Origin: Acinetobacter chengduensis
GTDB taxonomy: Bacteria; Pseudomonadota; Gammaproteobacteria; Pseudomonadales; Moraxellaceae
Direction of reading: 5' to 3'
Assembly (NCBI RefSeq): GCF_003664645.1
Contig: NZ_RCHC01000002.1
Span: forward strand, 265,731-329,730
DNA: 64,000 nucleotides
Shown here: positions 1-8,390 of the stretch, one piece after another
Numbering within the stretch: the stretch's first letter is position 1
Layout of the letters: each line of letters starts with the position of its first letter
Notes under the pieces: generated by a model
The model's input: the letters and a program-made list of their open reading frames with translations, nothing else
The model's database searches: none
Told to the model about the DNA's origin: nothing
Made by a program: the position numbers and the translations under genes

Positions 1-369
1 GATATCGACAATTTTATCTGGATCATTTTCAGCAATTTCAATGTCGAAAACATCAACACCAGCGAATTTTTTGAATAATACGCCTTTACCTTCCATGACT
101 GGTTTAGATGCTAAAGGACCAATATTACCTAAGCCAAGAACGGCAGTACCATTTGTTACTACGGCAACCAAGTTACCACGTGCAGTATACAGTGCAGCTT
201 TAGATGGGTCTTTTTCAATTTCTAAACATGGTGCAGCGACACCTGGAGAGTAAGCAAGCGCTAAATCATGTTGGTTAATAAGCTGTTTGCTTGGTGTTAC
301 GCTAATTTTACCTGGCGTTGGAAACTCATGATAATACAATGCCTGCTGTTTTAAAGATTGATCGTCCAT
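1..369 (-). CDS. maeB: NADP-dependent malic enzyme, N-terminal part (partial)
   Basis: Malic enzyme decarboxylates malate to pyruvate and makes NADPH in the cytoplasm. Only the first 123 codons lie in the window; the gene runs off the left edge. The start is the ATG at 369, preceded by a weak GAGA about 6 bases upstream. The visible part has the malic enzyme N-terminal signatures: [16 protein letters not shown] at about residues 36-51 with the conserved Tyr40, then [14 protein letters not shown] and a stretch around residues 78-110 containing [18 protein letters not shown]. MaeB-type enzymes normally continue with an NAD-binding domain and a phosphotransacetylase-like domain, which cannot be checked here. 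Confidence 0.93.
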   Translation of the reverse strand, partial: MDDQSLKQQALYYHEFPTPGKISVTPSKQLINQHDLALAYSPGVAAPCLEIEKDPSKAALYTARGNLVAVVTNGTAVLGLGNIGPLASKPVMEGKGVLFKKFAGVDVFDIEIAENDPDKIVDI

Positions 370-513
370 CTGTATCTCGATTGTTTTAAGTTGCCCAGAA
401 AACGGGAGTTTAATAGCTATTAATCAACTGAATATATCACTTGTTAGACAGTTGGGACAGACTCAGAGTGCCATTTTTTGAACCCTGGACTGTCACATTT
501 TTATTATCTTATA

Positions 514-3387
514 TTAAGTAGCTATAAGTGGGGCACAGGTATTTTGTTCTAAATATTCTGTTGCCTGTTGTTCGGGTAGTGGCTTAGAAAATAAGTAACC
601 TTGTGCAATATCACAATCCAGATCCTGTAAGTACTTGAGTTGTTGTTCTGTTTCAATGCCTTCAGCAACCACAGTCATGCCCATGGCTTTGCCCATTGCA
701 ATCATGGCACTGACAATTGCCGCTTGCTTGTTTTGACCAATTTGAGACACAAAACTTCGGTCAATTTTTAAGATATCAATTGGAAAATCAGCAAGATAAG
801 CGAGTGAGGAATAGCCAGTGCCAAAATCATCGAGTGAAATATTAATATTTCGGCGTTTGATTTCATTCAATTGATTTTTAACATCTTCAGAATTTTCTAA
901 TAGCGAAGATTCGGTAATTTCAAGTTCTAAATCTCGGCCTTCAATTTGATTTAGGCTCATAGCTTCATCTAAAACTTCGAGCAATTGTCCGCGTCGCAGT
1001 TGCTGTGCAACAATATTGACTGAGACGCAAATGTTATTAAAGCCCATGTCTTTCCATTGGCGTATTTGCTTGGCAGTTTGCTGTATTACGATACGACCAA
1101 TGTCTGAGATTAGGCTAGTTTGTTCTGCAAGGGGAATAAACATATTGGGTGGAATGATTCCTTTTTCAGCATGATTCCAACGTACTAATGCTTCAAAACC
1201 ACAGACATTGTTATCTCTAAAATTGATTTTAGGCTGGTAATAAACCATTAATTCGTTGTTTTGAATGGCTTTACGTAAGTCACGTTCTAGGAATATTCCT
1301 TGTTCTAATAGTGCGGTATTTTCTTTTGAATAATATCGAATGGTATTGCCACCAAGCGTTTTGGCTTCGGTCAGTGCCTGTTCGGCACAATTGTTTAAAT
1401 AGTCCAATTGGCGACCATGTTCTGGGTAGAAAGCCACACCCATAGAAATGGTGATTAAGTGGTCTTGTCTGGCAATATTAAAAGGTAAACTAAATGCTTT
1501 GTTGATGCGCGCACATTGATCATTCACCGAAGGGCGTAAGTGAGACACTTCATACACAATAGCAAAGTCATCACCATTTAAATGCGCCATAAATAGCGCT
1601 TCAGGATTGGTCAAACGCAAACGCTGAGCAACTTGGCGCAGTAATTCATCTCCACCATTATGATTTAAATATTCATTCAGTGGTCGAAAGCGATCGATGT
1701 TTAGGCGAATTATGGCAAATTGTGAATCACGCTGTGTCACTAAAAGTTTGTGTAATTGATAGTTATAGTAAAAACGATTTGGCAAATCTGTCAGCGTGTC
1801 ATAATTTTCTAAATACGATAAACGCTGTTCCTGTAGTTTGCGTTCAGTTAAGTCAGATACGATGCCAATATAGTGCGTTACTTTATTTTCTTCATCCATG
1901 ATGGCATTAATATGCATCCATAAGGTGAGTTCTTTGCCAGAGAGGAATTTTTCATTTAATTCGCCATCAAACTCATGCATATTCATGAGTTGCTTAATTA
2001 CACTGTAGTGTGCACTACGTTGTTCTGACTTATAGTTCGCGGTAATGTCAAATAGGTGTTTACCCAAAATTTGATTGCTGAAAAATCCTGTTAATTTTTC
2101 ATAATACGGATTGACGTCGATATAACAGAGTTCTTCGTCGAGTATAAAAATACCTTCAGCTGCTTGCTGTAATACACTCGTTGCCAGCTTAATTCGTTCT
2201 TGTGACATTTTTTCTTTTTGAATATCACGACGGATGCCCACCATGCGCACAGCTTTTTGCGTGTTTGGATCACGCTCGACCACACGACCAATATCATGTA
2301 CCCAATTCCACTTGCCATCTGAATTTTGAATTCGGTAACTGGCCTCATAACGTTCACTTTCACCACGTAAGTGCGTTTTCATGGTCTGTTTAAGTTGTTC
2401 GGCATCATCAGGATGAATCTGATGCTGTAGTTGTTCGAGGTGTTGTTTTGAATCTCGTGTTTGTTTTTCATAGAGGTGATTGGTGATTCGAATTTTTCGA
2501 TCTCTTATGTTCCAATCCCAAGGTCGAAGACCTGCAATTTCATGTGCTAAAATTAGGTTTTCTTGTTGGTTTTCTAAATCTTTGTTCATTTGCTCAATAT
2601 CGTAAGTACGTTCACGTACTTTTTGTTCGAGCAATTGATTGTTCAGCTGTAGCTGTAATTCGATATCTTTCGAGTGATTAATTTCTTTTTGTAGTTGTTT
2701 ACATAAGTCATCTGTCCACGACACTTGCTGAGAGGCATCTTTCATTAACAACTGATTGCGTGCGTATGTGGTGCTTAGGCGCAGGTTAATTCGATAGGAA
2801 GTTGTCGCACACAATAAAATCACAATGAGTGCAAAATTCAGAGCAAGACTAAATAGGGGATTGGTGTCGTGTTGAATAAAGTATTGTGAAAATAAAAAAG
2901 GGATAATTGAAGGTAAAAAGGTTAAGCAAAAATAATTTAATTTTTGGGTTAAATAGGTCAGGCTAAAACTTTGTGTCACGATTAACAATAAGGCTGAAAG
3001 TGTTAGCGCATGAATTTCTTCAAAATTTGGGTTGATCGTGGGTAAGTAGTTATAAAGTATATAAATACCAGTAGCAACCAAGCAACCTACTGTAAAACAC
3101 TGTATCTGTAGCCAACGATGGGCATGACTTAAATTATATAAACCGGGTTTGAAATGAACTGTGCTCACTAACCAAAACATGCACACAATGATTTCTGTCG
3201 AAAAAAACCAAGTGTAAAAATAAGGCGCAGAAATTGAACTATAAAAGTGATAAATACAGAAAATATACAGGCAAACAATTAAAATACTAATTAAAAAGTA
3301 ACGGCTTAAACGAATTGTATTTGCAATTTGGGCGGCATGATTATGCTGCTGTATATATTCATATTGATCTTCTATCATGAATATCAA
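514..3387 (-). CDS. Membrane-bound PAS-PAS-GGDEF-EAL c-di-GMP protein, probably a phosphodiesterase
   Basis: A 957-residue cyclic-di-GMP signalling protein. About residues 28-230 hold several hydrophobic membrane segments with no recognised sensor name, followed by a polar coiled-coil-like linker (about 235-290), two PAS domains (about 290-400 and 405-525), a GGDEF domain (about 530-690) and an EAL domain (about 700-945). The GGDEF active-site motif is changed to NGDDF at 604-608 and no RxxD inhibitory site precedes it, so cyclase activity is doubtful. The EAL domain keeps EAL at 732-734, EITES, DDFGTGYSS, a catalytic Lys in LKIDRSF and EGIET, so c-di-GMP hydrolysis is the likely activity. 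The gene stands alone. The degenerate GGDEF may act as a GTP-binding regulatory module, which is inference. Confidence 0.9.
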   Translation of the reverse strand: MIFMIEDQYEYIQQHNHAAQIANTIRLSRYFLISILIVCLYIFCIYHFYSSISAPYFYTWFFSTEIIVCMFWLVSTVHFKPGLYNLSHAHRWLQIQCFTVGCLVATGIYILYNYLPTINPNFEEIHALTLSALLLIVTQSFSLTYLTQKLNYFCLTFLPSIIPFLFSQYFIQHDTNPLFSLALNFALIVILLCATTSYRINLRLSTTYARNQLLMKDASQQVSWTDDLCKQLQKEINHSKDIELQLQLNNQLLEQKVRERTYDIEQMNKDLENQQENLILAHEIAGLRPWDWNIRDRKIRITNHLYEKQTRDSKQHLEQLQHQIHPDDAEQLKQTMKTHLRGESERYEASYRIQNSDGKWNWVHDIGRVVERDPNTQKAVRMVGIRRDIQKEKMSQERIKLATSVLQQAAEGIFILDEELCYIDVNPYYEKLTGFFSNQILGKHLFDITANYKSEQRSAHYSVIKQLMNMHEFDGELNEKFLSGKELTLWMHINAIMDEENKVTHYIGIVSDLTERKLQEQRLSYLENYDTLTDLPNRFYYNYQLHKLLVTQRDSQFAIIRLNIDRFRPLNEYLNHNGGDELLRQVAQRLRLTNPEALFMAHLNGDDFAIVYEVSHLRPSVNDQCARINKAFSLPFNIARQDHLITISMGVAFYPEHGRQLDYLNNCAEQALTEAKTLGGNTIRYYSKENTALLEQGIFLERDLRKAIQNNELMVYYQPKINFRDNNVCGFEALVRWNHAEKGIIPPNMFIPLAEQTSLISDIGRIVIQQTAKQIRQWKDMGFNNICVSVNIVAQQLRRGQLLEVLDEAMSLNQIEGRDLELEITESSLLENSEDVKNQLNEIKRRNINISLDDFGTGYSSLAYLADFPIDILKIDRSFVSQIGQNKQAAIVSAMIAMGKAMGMTVVAEGIETEQQLKYLQDLDCDIAQGYLFSKPLPEQQATEYLEQNTCAPLIAT

Positions 3388-3536
3388 TGCCTTATTTCAA
3401 TGTAATAATTAAGTCAATTTTTATTGGCCTAGCTGTAAACAGCTCGAAATCCTTTCAAGGCCATACATTTTATCTAAATAAGGGTAATTGGCAAAAGCAC
3501 ATAAATCAATCAAATTGTATACACAAGTATAAAAAA

Positions 3537-4262
3537 TCAGATGAAATTGTTGGTCATTCGATAATTGAGTATAGAAAGAGCAACCACTGGCGCTGTTTCG
3601 GTGCGTAAAACACGTTCACCAATACACCAATTGGTAAAACCTGCTTGATTTGCACTGTCAATTTCAGCTTCGCTTAAACCACCTTCTGGGCCAATCAGTA
3701 ACGCAATATTTGGCGTTGCATTGGCTAAGACGTCTGTTTGGTCCTTGTTAGGAGCAAGGACGAGTTTAGTCTGAGGTAAATTAGATGCAAGCCATTTGTC
3801 TAAACTAATGGGTGCAAGGATTTTTGGAACCACGTTTAAACCGCACTGTTCGCAGGCTGCAATCGCAATACCTTGCCAGTGATCTAATTTTTTTTGGTCA
3901 CGATCATACTTCAAACGCATTTCACAACGTTCAGAAGTGAGGAGCTGAATTTCAGATACACCCAATTCCACCGCTTTTTGAATAGCATAATCCATGCGGT
4001 CGCCTTTGCTCATGACTTGGCCAAGCAAAGCACTAAAAGCTGGTGTGCGGTTGGTGGGATTAAATACATTTACGGCAACAGACGCGGATTTTTTAGCGAC
4101 ATCCACTAAAGTCACTTCGTATTCGCCACCTTGTCCATTAAATAGTGTTGCACTTTCACCTGTTTGGGCGCGTAGGACTTTAACCCAGTGATGAAATACT
4201 GTTTCAGTCAGTTCAACGGTTGTGTCTACTACTAAGTCAGCTTCAATAAAAAAACGGGGCAT
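3537..4262 (-). CDS. rsmE: 16S rRNA (uracil-1498-N3)-methyltransferase
   Basis: RsmE methylates U1498 of 16S rRNA using S-adenosylmethionine. The 241-residue length matches the family. The C-terminal half is a SPOUT (trefoil-knot) domain showing LLIGPEGGLSEAEI and, near the end, GERVLRTETAPVVALSILNY, both typical of RsmE. The N-terminal part is the PUA-like RNA-binding region (MPRFFIE start). It lies downstream of metF on the same strand but is separated from it by a strong stem-loop, so it probably has its own promoter. No clear ribosome-binding site is seen before the ATG at 4262. Confidence 0.95.
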   Translation of the reverse strand: MPRFFIEADLVVDTTVELTETVFHHWVKVLRAQTGESATLFNGQGGEYEVTLVDVAKKSASVAVNVFNPTNRTPAFSALLGQVMSKGDRMDYAIQKAVELGVSEIQLLTSERCEMRLKYDRDQKKLDHWQGIAIAACEQCGLNVVPKILAPISLDKWLASNLPQTKLVLAPNKDQTDVLANATPNIALLIGPEGGLSEAEIDSANQAGFTNWCIGERVLRTETAPVVALSILNYRMTNNFI

Positions 4263-4287
4263 TCCGTTGTACTCTCAAAAGGTGAAA

Positions 4288-4359
4288 TAAAAAGACTTCT
4301 GATTTACAGTTTCTTCATATTTCCCTCAAGAAACAGAATATTGTAAGTTTCAGAAGTCT
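4288..4359 (-). terminator. Long nested stem-loop terminator behind metF
   Basis: An outer 10-bp arm pair (agacttctga 4293-4302 with tcagaagtct 4350-4359) encloses an inner 7-bp pair (gtttctt 4309-4315 with aagaaac 4328-4334). On the minus strand the outer arm is followed by TTTTTA at 4287-4292, so it reads as an intrinsic terminator between metF and rsmE. Confidence 0.65.
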
Positions 4360-4366
4360 AAAGTGC

Positions 4367-5203
4367 TTAAGCGAGACCGAGATCTTTCACAAGCTGACGG
4401 GTTGGATCGGTGGTATTCATAGTATAGAAATGTAGGCTCGGCGCACCACCAGCAATCAGGCGTTCGCAAAGCTTAACAATCACTTCATGGCCAAAGGCTT
4501 TGATTGAAGCGGTATCATCACCATAGGTGGCCAATTGCTTACGAATCCAGCGCGGAATTTCTGCACCTGTACCATCAGCAAAGCGAATTAAATTGCTTGC
4601 ATTGGTAATTGGCATAATGCCTGGAGCGACTGGAATATTCACACCTTCTTTTTGAATGCGTTCTACAAAGTAGAAGTAGGCATCTGGATTAAAGAAGAAC
4701 TGTGTGAGTGCGGCATTCGCACCCGCGTTGGCTTTGTCACAGAAACGTTTGATGTCTAGATCAAAGCTGTCTGCTTGTGGGTGCATTTCAGGATAAGCTG
4801 CAACTTCAATTTTGAAGTGATCACCTGAGTGTTCACGGATAAAGCGCACAAGGTCTGTTGCGTATGGCAATTCGCCTAAGCCCACTTGACCTGAAGGTAA
4901 GTCACCACGTAGTGCAACAATACGGTCAATGCCTTGTGATTTATACAAATCGAGCAATTCTGCAATACGTGCTTTGCTGTCACCAATACAAGACAGGTGA
5001 GGAGCAACAGGTGTGCCTTTACCATTAAAATCGTTCAATGTAGACAAAGTACGTTCACGGGTTGAACCGCCTGCACCGTAGGTTACAGAGAAAAATTCAG
5101 GATTAAGTAATTGGAGTTCTTGGTGTACTACTTTAAGTTTTTCCGCACCAGCATCAGTTTTGGTAGGAAAGAACTCAAAAGAAATGGGTAGATTTTTGCT
5201 CAT
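4367..5203 (-). CDS. metF: 5,10-methylenetetrahydrofolate reductase
   Basis: MetF reduces 5,10-methylene-THF to 5-methyl-THF, the methyl donor for methionine synthesis. The 278-residue product is a TIM-barrel flavoprotein of usual bacterial length. Visible signatures are SFEFFPTKT near the N-terminus with the catalytic Glu at residue 10, FSVTYGAGGSTRERT, ALRGDLPSG and TQFFFNPDAYFYF. The ATG at 5203 has an AAGGA ribosome-binding site 6 bases upstream. It lies 147 bases downstream of ahcY on the same strand, an arrangement that fits one methyl-cycle unit; the riboswitch ahead of ahcY could also govern metF if transcription reads through the hairpins between them. Confidence 0.96.
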   Translation of the reverse strand: MSKNLPISFEFFPTKTDAGAEKLKVVHQELQLLNPEFFSVTYGAGGSTRERTLSTLNDFNGKGTPVAPHLSCIGDSKARIAELLDLYKSQGIDRIVALRGDLPSGQVGLGELPYATDLVRFIREHSGDHFKIEVAAYPEMHPQADSFDLDIKRFCDKANAGANAALTQFFFNPDAYFYFVERIQKEGVNIPVAPGIMPITNASNLIRFADGTGAEIPRWIRKQLATYGDDTASIKAFGHEVIVKLCERLIAGGAPSLHFYTMNTTDPTRQLVKDLGLA

Positions 5204-5237
5204 TTCGAATCCTTGTTATAAATACTTTTTATTTAGA

Positions 5238-5340
5238 CCTCTCCCTAACCCTCTCCTAAGAGGAGAGGGAACTATCACTATAAATTTAATTAATAATGAA
5301 AAGTCCCTTCTCCCTTTGGGAGAAGGCTAGGATGAGGGGA
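5238..5340. repeat. REP/BIME-like pair of inverted palindromic units
   Basis: Two GC-rich hairpins of related sequence sit head to head in an otherwise AT-rich gap. The first has arms ccctctcct (5249-5257) and aggagaggg (5261-5269). The second has arms ccttctccc (5306-5314) and gggagaagg (5318-5326). The flank of the first (cctctccctaacc) resembles the reverse complement of the flank of the second (cccctcatcctagcc), so the units are inverted copies. This is the form of REP elements, and copy number elsewhere would prove it. Confidence 0.7.
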
Positions 5341-5350
5341 AATATAAAAA

Positions 5351-6733
5351 TTAATACTTATAAGCTTCAGCTTTGAATGGGCCTTCAACTTGAACACCAA
5401 GGTAATCAGCTTGTGCCTGAGTTAAAGTAGTTAAAACACCACCAAAACCAGCAACCATTGCAGCTGCAACTTCTTCGTCTAATTTCTTAGGAATAAGTTC
5501 TACGCGAATTGCTGCTTGTTTTTGATCTTCAGGAAGATCAGCAAATTTTTCAGCAAACAAGTGCATTTGACCCAATACTTGGTTTGCAAATGAACCATCC
5601 ATAATACGTGAAGGGTGACCAGTTGCATTACCAAGGTTAACCAAACGACCTTCTGAAAGAAGGATGAGGTAATCGTTTTCATTTTCTGTACGATACACTT
5701 GGTGAACTTGTGGCTTTACTTCAACCCACTTGTAACTACGTAAGTAGTTTGTGTCGATTTCAGTGTCAAAGTGACCGATGTTACAAACCACAGCACCCGC
5801 TTTTAATGAATCAAGCATCGCTGCGTCACATACGTGGTAGTTACCAGTTGTAGTTACGATCAAGTCCGTGTTCTGAAGAAGGTCAAGGTTGATGTCTTCT
5901 TTCTTACCAGTTTGGATACCGTTTTTGTATGGAGCGACAACTTCGTAACCGTCCATGCATGCTTGCATTGCACAGATTGGGTCAACTTCAGTTACACGTA
6001 CAATCATGCCTTCTTGGCGAAGTGATTGAGCAGAACCTTTACCTACGTCACCATAACCAATCACAAGTGCACGACGGCCAGATAAAAGCATATCTGTACC
6101 ACGTTTGATTGCATCATTTAGTGAGTGACGGCAACCGTATTTGTTGTCGTTTTTAGATTTAGTTACAGAGTCATTTACGTTAATCGCTGGAACTTTTAAA
6201 GTGCCATCGCGGTGCATTTCGTAAAGACGTTGAACACCTGTAGTGGTTTCTTCAGTAATACCGTGGATTTTAGCAATCACTTCTGGATATTTTTCATGAA
6301 CAAGTGCAGTTAAGTCACCGCCATCGTCCAGAATCATGTTGGCATCCCAAGGCGTACCATTTACGTTAATTTGCTGTTCTAAGCACCAAACGTATTCTTC
6401 TTCTGTTTCGCCTTTCCAAGCGAATACAGGTACACCCGCAGCAGCAATTGCAGCAGCAGCATGGTCTTGAGTAGAGAAGATGTTACAAGATGTCCAACGA
6501 ACTTCTGCGCCTAATTCAACTAAAGTTTCAATTAAAACAGCAGTTTGGATTGTCATGTGGATACAACCCAGGATTTTAGCGCCAGCAAGTGGTTTTGCTG
6601 CTGCATAGCGTTTGCGAAGACCCATTAGGGCTGGCATTTCTGCTTCTGCAAGTTTGATTTCTTTACGGCCGTAGTCCGCTAGAGAAATGTCGGCAACTTT
6701 GTAATCTGTAAATGAAGCATTAACCGCGTTCAT
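5351..6733 (-). CDS. ahcY: S-adenosyl-L-homocysteine hydrolase
   Basis: AhcY reversibly splits S-adenosylhomocysteine, the inhibitory product of methyltransferases, into adenosine and homocysteine, using bound NAD. The product is 460 residues, the usual length. Signatures include [16 protein letters not shown], the NAD fold [20 protein letters not shown] and the C-terminal [10 protein letters not shown] region; the final residues are EAYKY, matching the conserved family C-terminus. The ATG at 6733 is preferred over the GTG one codon upstream because AAGGAG lies 6 bases ahead of it. A promoter and an SAH riboswitch lie directly upstream, and metF follows. Confidence 0.98.
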   Translation of the reverse strand: MNAVNASFTDYKVADISLADYGRKEIKLAEAEMPALMGLRKRYAAAKPLAGAKILGCIHMTIQTAVLIETLVELGAEVRWTSCNIFSTQDHAAAAIAAAGVPVFAWKGETEEEYVWCLEQQINVNGTPWDANMILDDGGDLTALVHEKYPEVIAKIHGITEETTTGVQRLYEMHRDGTLKVPAINVNDSVTKSKNDNKYGCRHSLNDAIKRGTDMLLSGRRALVIGYGDVGKGSAQSLRQEGMIVRVTEVDPICAMQACMDGYEVVAPYKNGIQTGKKEDINLDLLQNTDLIVTTTGNYHVCDAAMLDSLKAGAVVCNIGHFDTEIDTNYLRSYKWVEVKPQVHQVYRTENENDYLILLSEGRLVNLGNATGHPSRIMDGSFANQVLGQMHLFAEKFADLPEDQKQAAIRVELIPKKLDEEVAAAMVAGFGGVLTTLTQAQADYLGVQVEGPFKAEAYKY

Positions 6734-6768
6734 CACGATCTCCTTAATAAAAATAATTGATCATTCAG

Positions 6769-6877
6769 TTCGCGGATGCCGTTGTTGGCGGTTCTGAGCA
6801 GAACGGCCGATCGTCGAGCCTGGCAATCCTACATTTATGTGCCTGTAGAAAAGTCGCAGCATCCCTCGACTAGCGAA
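6769..6877 (-). promoter_or_regulatory. S-adenosylhomocysteine (SAH) riboswitch in the ahcY leader
   Basis: Read on the minus strand, the leader has the SAH riboswitch pattern: a conserved GAGGGATGCTGCGAC block, then GCCAGGCTCGAC, then a hairpin and a closing GGCATCC. P1 forms between GGATGC (6864-6859) and GCATCC (6779-6774); a further TTCGC/GCGAA pairing (6877-6873 with 6773-6769) could extend it if transcription starts early enough. The pseudoknot is GTCGAG (6870-6865) with CTCGAC (6818-6813). A GTTCT/AGAAC hairpin spans 6791-6804 and a second hairpin 6829-6848. The class is known to raise ahcY expression when SAH accumulates. Gene context and both pairings agree. Confidence 0.88.
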
Positions 6878-6879
6878 GT

Positions 6880-6908
6880 ATTGTACTTGGATTCGAAAAG
6901 TGTTCCAA
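6880..6908 (-). promoter_or_regulatory. Sigma-70 promoter of ahcY
   Basis: On the minus strand TTGGAA (6908-6903) and TACAAT (6885-6880) are separated by exactly 17 bases. The start of transcription would fall at about 6873, at the very beginning of the riboswitch. Confidence 0.65.
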
Positions 6909-7195
6909 GGTTTAAAGGCTGAGATTATTTATTTTCTTCTCACTGAACTTTTAACTGGTCAAAAGCTTGCCACCCAAACTTGCTCAGATTGAATAATTTA
7001 GCTTTTTTCTACGAGATTATTCGGCAATATAATGATGAGATTAAGTATGGCTACTTGATCAGTCATTTTTAGAATGCCTAAACTTTATAATTTGTATCAT
7101 TGAGCTTAGATGAAAATTCAATAGGTACTAAGTATTCACACACCTATTGATTTTTTGTTTATCATCAAAAGTAAATAATTTTTTGAATTTTGATT

Positions 7196-7702
7196 ATGAC
7201 GCTGGAAATCCCTGAAGCACTTGCCAATCTTGAAGCCAATGGCGGCATTTATGCTGTATGGATGTTGCTACAACACTTAGGTTTAGATGCTGAAATTGAT
7301 CAGCTGGTGAATGTTTGTGGTTATGATGCAGACTACGGGACAAGTACATTGGGCTTAGCCATAGGCTTAAAAAAATTTGGTTATCAGGTTCAATTTCATA
7401 CCGATGAAGACTTAGAGCCAAGTGAGCAAGATGTACTAGAACTGTCAGAGGCAAAAAAAATTCAGTTACCTATTTTGCCTGCGCTCAGCTATGCGCAAAT
7501 TCAGCAAGCATTTGAACAAAAGAAATATGTGATTGTGTATTACGACACTTTAGAAGGTGAGGGTAATCATTCATTGGTTTATGATGTCAATAAAGATGAG
7601 ATCAGTTTCTTTGACCATTTTGAAGCAATGCCAGCAACTGTTTTTGAACAGCAACGTGCTGTAGAGGGTATTTTTAGACAAGCAATCGTGGTAGACGCTT
7701 AA
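7196..7702 (+). CDS. C39-peptidase-like protein lacking the catalytic cysteine
   Basis: A 168-residue protein of unproven function. The N-terminus NGGIYAVWMLLQHLG lines up with the C39/papain-like pattern DCGPAALAMLL...G, but the catalytic Cys is Gly16. A later NHSLVYDV (His) followed by FFDHF (Asp) resembles the rest of a C39 triad. So it may be a non-catalytic member that binds peptides or leaders. There is no signal peptide or membrane segment, so it is probably cytoplasmic. I chose the ATG at 7196 over the TTG two codons earlier. It stands alone between the ahcY leader and a shared terminator. The family assignment is inference from the pattern and spacing. Confidence 0.6.
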   Translation: MTLEIPEALANLEANGGIYAVWMLLQHLGLDAEIDQLVNVCGYDADYGTSTLGLAIGLKKFGYQVQFHTDEDLEPSEQDVLELSEAKKIQLPILPALSYAQIQQAFEQKKYVIVYYDTLEGEGNHSLVYDVNKDEISFFDHFEAMPATVFEQQRAVEGIFRQAIVVDA

Positions 7703-7715
7703 TATTGTTTAAGAT

Positions 7716-7746
7716 AAAAATAGCCCATTTAAAATGGGCTATTTTT
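7716..7746. terminator. Bidirectional terminator
   Basis: Arms aaaaatagccca (7716-7727) and tgggctattttt (7735-7746) form a 12-bp stem with A/T tails in both directions, serving the C39-like gene and the convergent Sel1 gene. Confidence 0.85.
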
Positions 7747-7754
7747 ATAACTTA

Positions 7755-8282
7755 CTATTCTGTAGGGCTATTTTCAGCTTGCTGCGCTTTTAGATCCCAA
7801 AAATCAGCTTGTTCTTCATTGGCATCAATACCTAAGCCATTGGCATAGATAAAAGATAGATCGCGCATCGCTTGGATATCACCTAATTTAGCAGCCTGTT
7901 GAACCAGTTCAATCGACTTAGTGACATCTTTTTCAGTCGCATCACCACGGCGGTAATAACCAGCTAATTCAAAAATAGCAGCTGCATGTTTATCTTTACT
8001 GGCTTGTGTTAACCAGTTAAAGCCATATTCAAAATATTTTTTAGACTCTTGTGGGTCTTCTTCGCGTAATTCTTTGGCATACACTGTGTAGCCTTCGCCT
8101 AGCCAATACATGGCTTCGGTTAAGCCCAGTTGTGCAGCTTTGAGTGCCCATTCTTCAGCCAGATCAATATCATCTTCATGTTCACTGTGCATATATGCTT
8201 CAGCTAACTCAAATTGAGCTTCTGCATTACCAGCAGATGCACGATTAATTAAAGCAATGGGGGGAGTAATACGCTGCGACAT
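7755..8282 (-). CDS. Sel1-repeat (TPR-like) protein
   Basis: A 175-residue protein built from Sel1/TPR-like helical repeats, a scaffold usually used for protein-protein contacts. Repeats are visible as GNAEAQFELAEAYMHS near residue 18, ALKAAQLGLTEAMYWLGEGY, AAIFELAGYYRRGDAT and AAKLGDIQAMRDLSFIYANG near the C-terminus, each with the typical spacing of small residues. No signal peptide or membrane segment is present, so it is probably cytoplasmic. The partner is unknown. It lies downstream of the Tim44-like gene on the same strand, but a strong terminator separates them. Confidence 0.8.
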   Translation of the reverse strand: MSQRITPPIALINRASAGNAEAQFELAEAYMHSEHEDDIDLAEEWALKAAQLGLTEAMYWLGEGYTVYAKELREEDPQESKKYFEYGFNWLTQASKDKHAAAIFELAGYYRRGDATEKDVTKSIELVQQAAKLGDIQAMRDLSFIYANGLGIDANEEQADFWDLKAQQAENSPTE

Positions 8283-8350
8283 AAGGCAACCTCAAAATTA
8301 AACATACTTAGAGTAAAGTGATTAGCATATAAAAGCGAATATTCAATATA

Positions 8351-8378
8351 AAAAAAGCGATCCGAAGATCGCTTTTTT
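8351..8378 (-). terminator. Terminator behind the Tim44-like gene
   Basis: A perfect 12-bp stem (8351-8362 with 8367-8378) closes a cgaa loop and is flanked by A and T runs. It lies 12 bases beyond the stop of the gene at 8391. Confidence 0.85.
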
Positions 8379-8390
8379 GAACGGTGAAGC

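Noticed and set aside
3387..3608. Plus-strand frame between the EAL gene and rsmE
   Set aside because: Overlaps the end of rsmE, composition not protein-like, no ribosome-binding site.
5834..6025. Plus-strand frame over ahcY
   Set aside because: Shadow of the strongly conserved ahcY on the other strand; no ribosome-binding site or family match.
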